Under the pieces are notes generated by a model that was not told where the DNA came from, searched no databases, and was given only the letters and a program-made list of their open reading frames with translations. Shown here one piece after another: positions 62,134 through 64,000 of a stretch of 64,000 nucleotides of DNA. A program made the position numbers and the translations under genes. This stretch comes from Mucilaginibacter daejeonensis (GTDB taxonomy: Bacteria; Bacteroidota; Bacteroidia; Sphingobacteriales; Sphingobacteriaceae): contig NZ_CP086068.1 of the NCBI RefSeq assembly GCF_020783335.1, forward strand, positions 1,054,001 to 1,118,000. The letters run 5' to 3'. How positions within the stretch are numbered: the first letter of the stretch is position 1; each line of letters begins with the position of its first letter.

Positions 62134-62934
62134 ATGGCTGGCAAAAGAAAAGGAAAATTCGGCATCGGCAATATCGTGTCATTTGGTGCTACTATTGTGA
62201 TCATTGGTCTGTTGTTCAAAATTCAACACTGGGCTTATGCTGAATGGTTCATCACTATTGGTTTATTAACTGAGGCTTTCTTATTTTTCTTATTAGGTCT
62301 GCAACCAGAAGCAGTTGAGGTCGATTGGACAAAAGCTTATCCGGAACTGGCCGACGATTACGTTGGTGAGCCTGTAAAACGTGTTGCTCCAACTGCACCT
62401 GTTGGCATCGGCAGCACCGCTGCATTAGACAAAATGTTGGCTGACGCTAAGATCAACCCTGAACTGATCGGTACCTTAGGCGAAGGTTTGAAGACCTTTG
62501 GTGACAAAGTTGCCTCTATCTCTAAAGTGGCTGACGCAGGTGCTGCTACTACTGAGTTCGCAGGTAAAGTTAAAGCTGCGAGTGCAAGCTACGATGGCTT
62601 GAGCGTTGCGTTCAGCAAAGCATCAGCTAACCTTGCCGAAATGGCTAACTCAGGTGTTGATTCAAAAGCTTATCACGAGCAAGTGAACAACCTGGCCAAA
62701 AACCTGTCGGCCCTTAACGCCGTTTACGAGTTGGAATTGCAAGATTCAAGCGCTCACTTGAAAGCCATGAACAAATTCTACCAGAACCTTTCATCGACAA
62801 TGAACAACTTCAACGAGTCGTTGGAAGATTCAAGATCATTCAAAGAAGAAGTTGGTCGCTTAGCTAAGAACTTAGGTTCATTGAACGCGATATATGGTAA
62901 CATGCTTGCGGCTATGAACCAGCCACGTGCCTAA
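62134..62934 (+). CDS. gldL: Type IX secretion motor protein GldL
   Basis: This 266-residue inner-membrane protein has two TM helices (about 11-32 and 38-57; IGNIVSFGATIVIIGLLFKI, WFITIGLLTEAFLFFLLGL) followed by a long cytoplasmic helical region. Five GldL around two GldM form the proton-driven motor that powers T9SS and gliding. A Glu in TM2 (TEAF) fits the conserved proton-path residue. The ATG at 62134 gives the known MAGKRKGKFGIGN-type start; the frame is open upstream into gldK. Confidence 0.96.
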   Translation: MAGKRKGKFGIGNIVSFGATIVIIGLLFKIQHWAYAEWFITIGLLTEAFLFFLLGLQPEAVEVDWTKAYPELADDYVGEPVKRVAPTAPVGIGSTAALDKMLADAKINPELIGTLGEGLKTFGDKVASISKVADAGAATTEFAGKVKAASASYDGLSVAFSKASANLAEMANSGVDSKAYHEQVNNLAKNLSALNAVYELELQDSSAHLKAMNKFYQNLSSTMNNFNESLEDSRSFKEEVGRLAKNLGSLNAIYGNMLAAMNQPRA

Positions 62935-62984
62935 TCATCATATTGACCTTATTTCAATCATCTAAGTTAATATAGCAAAGACAC

Positions 62985-64000
62985 ATGGCAGGAGGTAAAG
63001 AAACCCCAAGGCAGCGGATGATAGGCATCCTCTACCTGGTCCTTTTAGGTTTGGTGGCACTTAACGTGCCCGATAACCTGTTGGACGCATTCAAAAATAT
63101 CAGCGACAGTTTAAGTTCATCAAAATCTAACGTACAGACCGGTATCGATAATACCTTTGACGCTTTTGAGAAGACCAAATTGAAGGAACAGCCTGATAGG
63201 GCTAAGCCGATCTACGACAAGGCTAAACAGGCCAGCGCCGTAGCCAACGAATTGGCTCAATACGTTGAAGCCATCAAGACCGAACTTGCTGAGAAAGCAG
63301 GCGGCATTGATGAGAACATCAACGACTATAAGAAACGTGATAACCTTGACCTTTCGGCCCAGATCATGATCAACGGCAAAAAAGGTGAGGAGTTGCGCAA
63401 AAAGATCGACGAGACCCGCAATAAGTTGATGTCATTACTGACCGATAAGGAAAAAGTTGGCGTTAACCTTTCCCTGTCTACCGTGGCACCTAAGCCTAAA
63501 AAAGGCAAGCCGCAATTGAGCTGGGAAGAAGCTTACTTTGGTGATGGTATCCCGATGGGCGCTGCCATGACCTCATTGATCAAGGTACAGTCTGACGTGA
63601 AGAACGCCGAATCAGAAGTAGTGAAAAAGATCCTGGGCGAAGTTGATCAGGCAGTGGTTAACTTGGATAAGTTCGCGGCGGTAGCCGTGGCACCAAGCAG
63701 CTACATCATCGCCGGCCAGCCTTACAAAGCCGAGGTGTTCCTTACCGCGTCTGATTCAAAATCAAGCCCTGACGTTAGCGTTAATGGCTCGAAACTGCAA
63801 GTGGTTGATGGCCGTGGCCAATACACCACCGGCACCAGCGGCGAAGGTGTACGCACCTGGGTAGGTACTATCCGCGTTCGTCAGAACGATGGTACTATCA
63901 AAGAGTACAAAACCCCTGAGCAAAAGTACCAAGTGGCTAAACCATCAGCTGTAGTAGCTGCTGAGAAAATGAACGTATTATACATCGGTGTACCTAACCC
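62985..64000 (+). CDS. gldM: Type IX secretion motor protein GldM (truncated by window end)
   Basis: The first 338 residues are present and the frame is open to the last base. MAGGKETPRQRMIGILYLVLLGLVALNVP is the GldM start with its single TM helix (about 12-29), followed by the periplasmic helical D1 domain (about 30-225) and the start of D2 (about 227 on, APSSYIIAGQPYKAEVFLTAS). GldM spans the periplasm and passes torque from GldL to GldK/GldN. gldN should follow outside the window. Confidence 0.96.
   Translation, partial: MAGGKETPRQRMIGILYLVLLGLVALNVPDNLLDAFKNISDSLSSSKSNVQTGIDNTFDAFEKTKLKEQPDRAKPIYDKAKQASAVANELAQYVEAIKTELAEKAGGIDENINDYKKRDNLDLSAQIMINGKKGEELRKKIDETRNKLMSLLTDKEKVGVNLSLSTVAPKPKKGKPQLSWEEAYFGDGIPMGAAMTSLIKVQSDVKNAESEVVKKILGEVDQAVVNLDKFAAVAVAPSSYIIAGQPYKAEVFLTASDSKSSPDVSVNGSKLQVVDGRGQYTTGTSGEGVRTWVGTIRVRQNDGTIKEYKTPEQKYQVAKPSAVVAAEKMNVLYIGVPN

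Overview
The window is chromosomal DNA from a Bacteroidota bacterium. The evidence is a gldK-gldL-gldM cluster (type IX secretion and gliding motor), a secreted protein with a type-B T9SS sorting domain, a Bacteroidota histone-H1-like gene, DUF4230 and DUF4271 proteins, and repeated TAnnTTTG -7 promoter boxes. Gene order and protein flavour suggest Sphingobacteriaceae, most likely Mucilaginibacter or a close relative; the genus is an inference. I see no rRNA, tRNA, CRISPR array, prophage or insertion sequence.

Layout. 1-11.9 kb is housekeeping and accessory genes: the end of a LytTR regulator, plsC, a JmjC/cupin protein, a fasciclin protein, hemW, an acetyltransferase, a glycine-zipper lipoprotein, pgk, a secreted CocE-type hydrolase, a 59-residue zinc-ribbon protein, a DMT transporter, a lipoprotein, a YceH-family protein and purU. 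11.9-13.0 kb is a repeat-laden non-coding gap leading to the mraZ promoter. 13.0-29.0 kb is the division and cell wall cluster: mraZ-rsmH-ftsL-ftsI-murE-mraY-murD-ftsW-murG-murC-ftsQ-ftsA-ftsZ, without murF or ddl. 29.2-40.9 kb holds mixed metabolic and regulatory genes: YceI, a membrane-anchored winged-helix regulator, an SDR, a PLP-dependent acyl-amino-acid synthase, histone H1-like, a GH31 glucosidase, a GntR-TSUP-DUF1634 operon, a nucleotidyltransferase, an M42 peptidase and an acetyltransferase. 41.0-45.7 kb holds a type-I-like export operon (ABC membrane domain without ATPase, HlyD, TolC). 45.7-60.5 kb holds carbonic anhydrase, rhlE, a DivIC/FtsB protein, the large T9SS cargo protein, UbiD, an M28 peptidase, an OYE enzyme, OsmC, DUF4230, a membrane glycosyltransferase-like protein, DUF4271 and hemD. 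60.7 kb to the end is gldK, gldL and a truncated gldM.

The most unusual signal is inside the dcw cluster. The four consecutive loose junctions from murE to murG each carry a repeat. At mraY|murD and ftsW|murG the same ~130-bp inverted-repeat element starts at the stop codon of the upstream gene and runs into the downstream reading frame. As a result MurD and MurG, which are not related in sequence, begin with nearly the same 20-residue leader (15 of 20 identical). Both start codons lie in the loop between the arms. This looks like a dispersed palindromic element that supplies start codons and N-terminal leaders to host genes.

Other points of interest are a 10-bp-phased array of MraZ boxes with a second, distant array about 750 bp upstream, an export operon whose ABC protein stops just before the nucleotide-binding domain, a one-component regulator with its DNA-binding domain at the C-terminus after two membrane helices, and a GntR autoregulatory palindrome overlapping its own -7 box.
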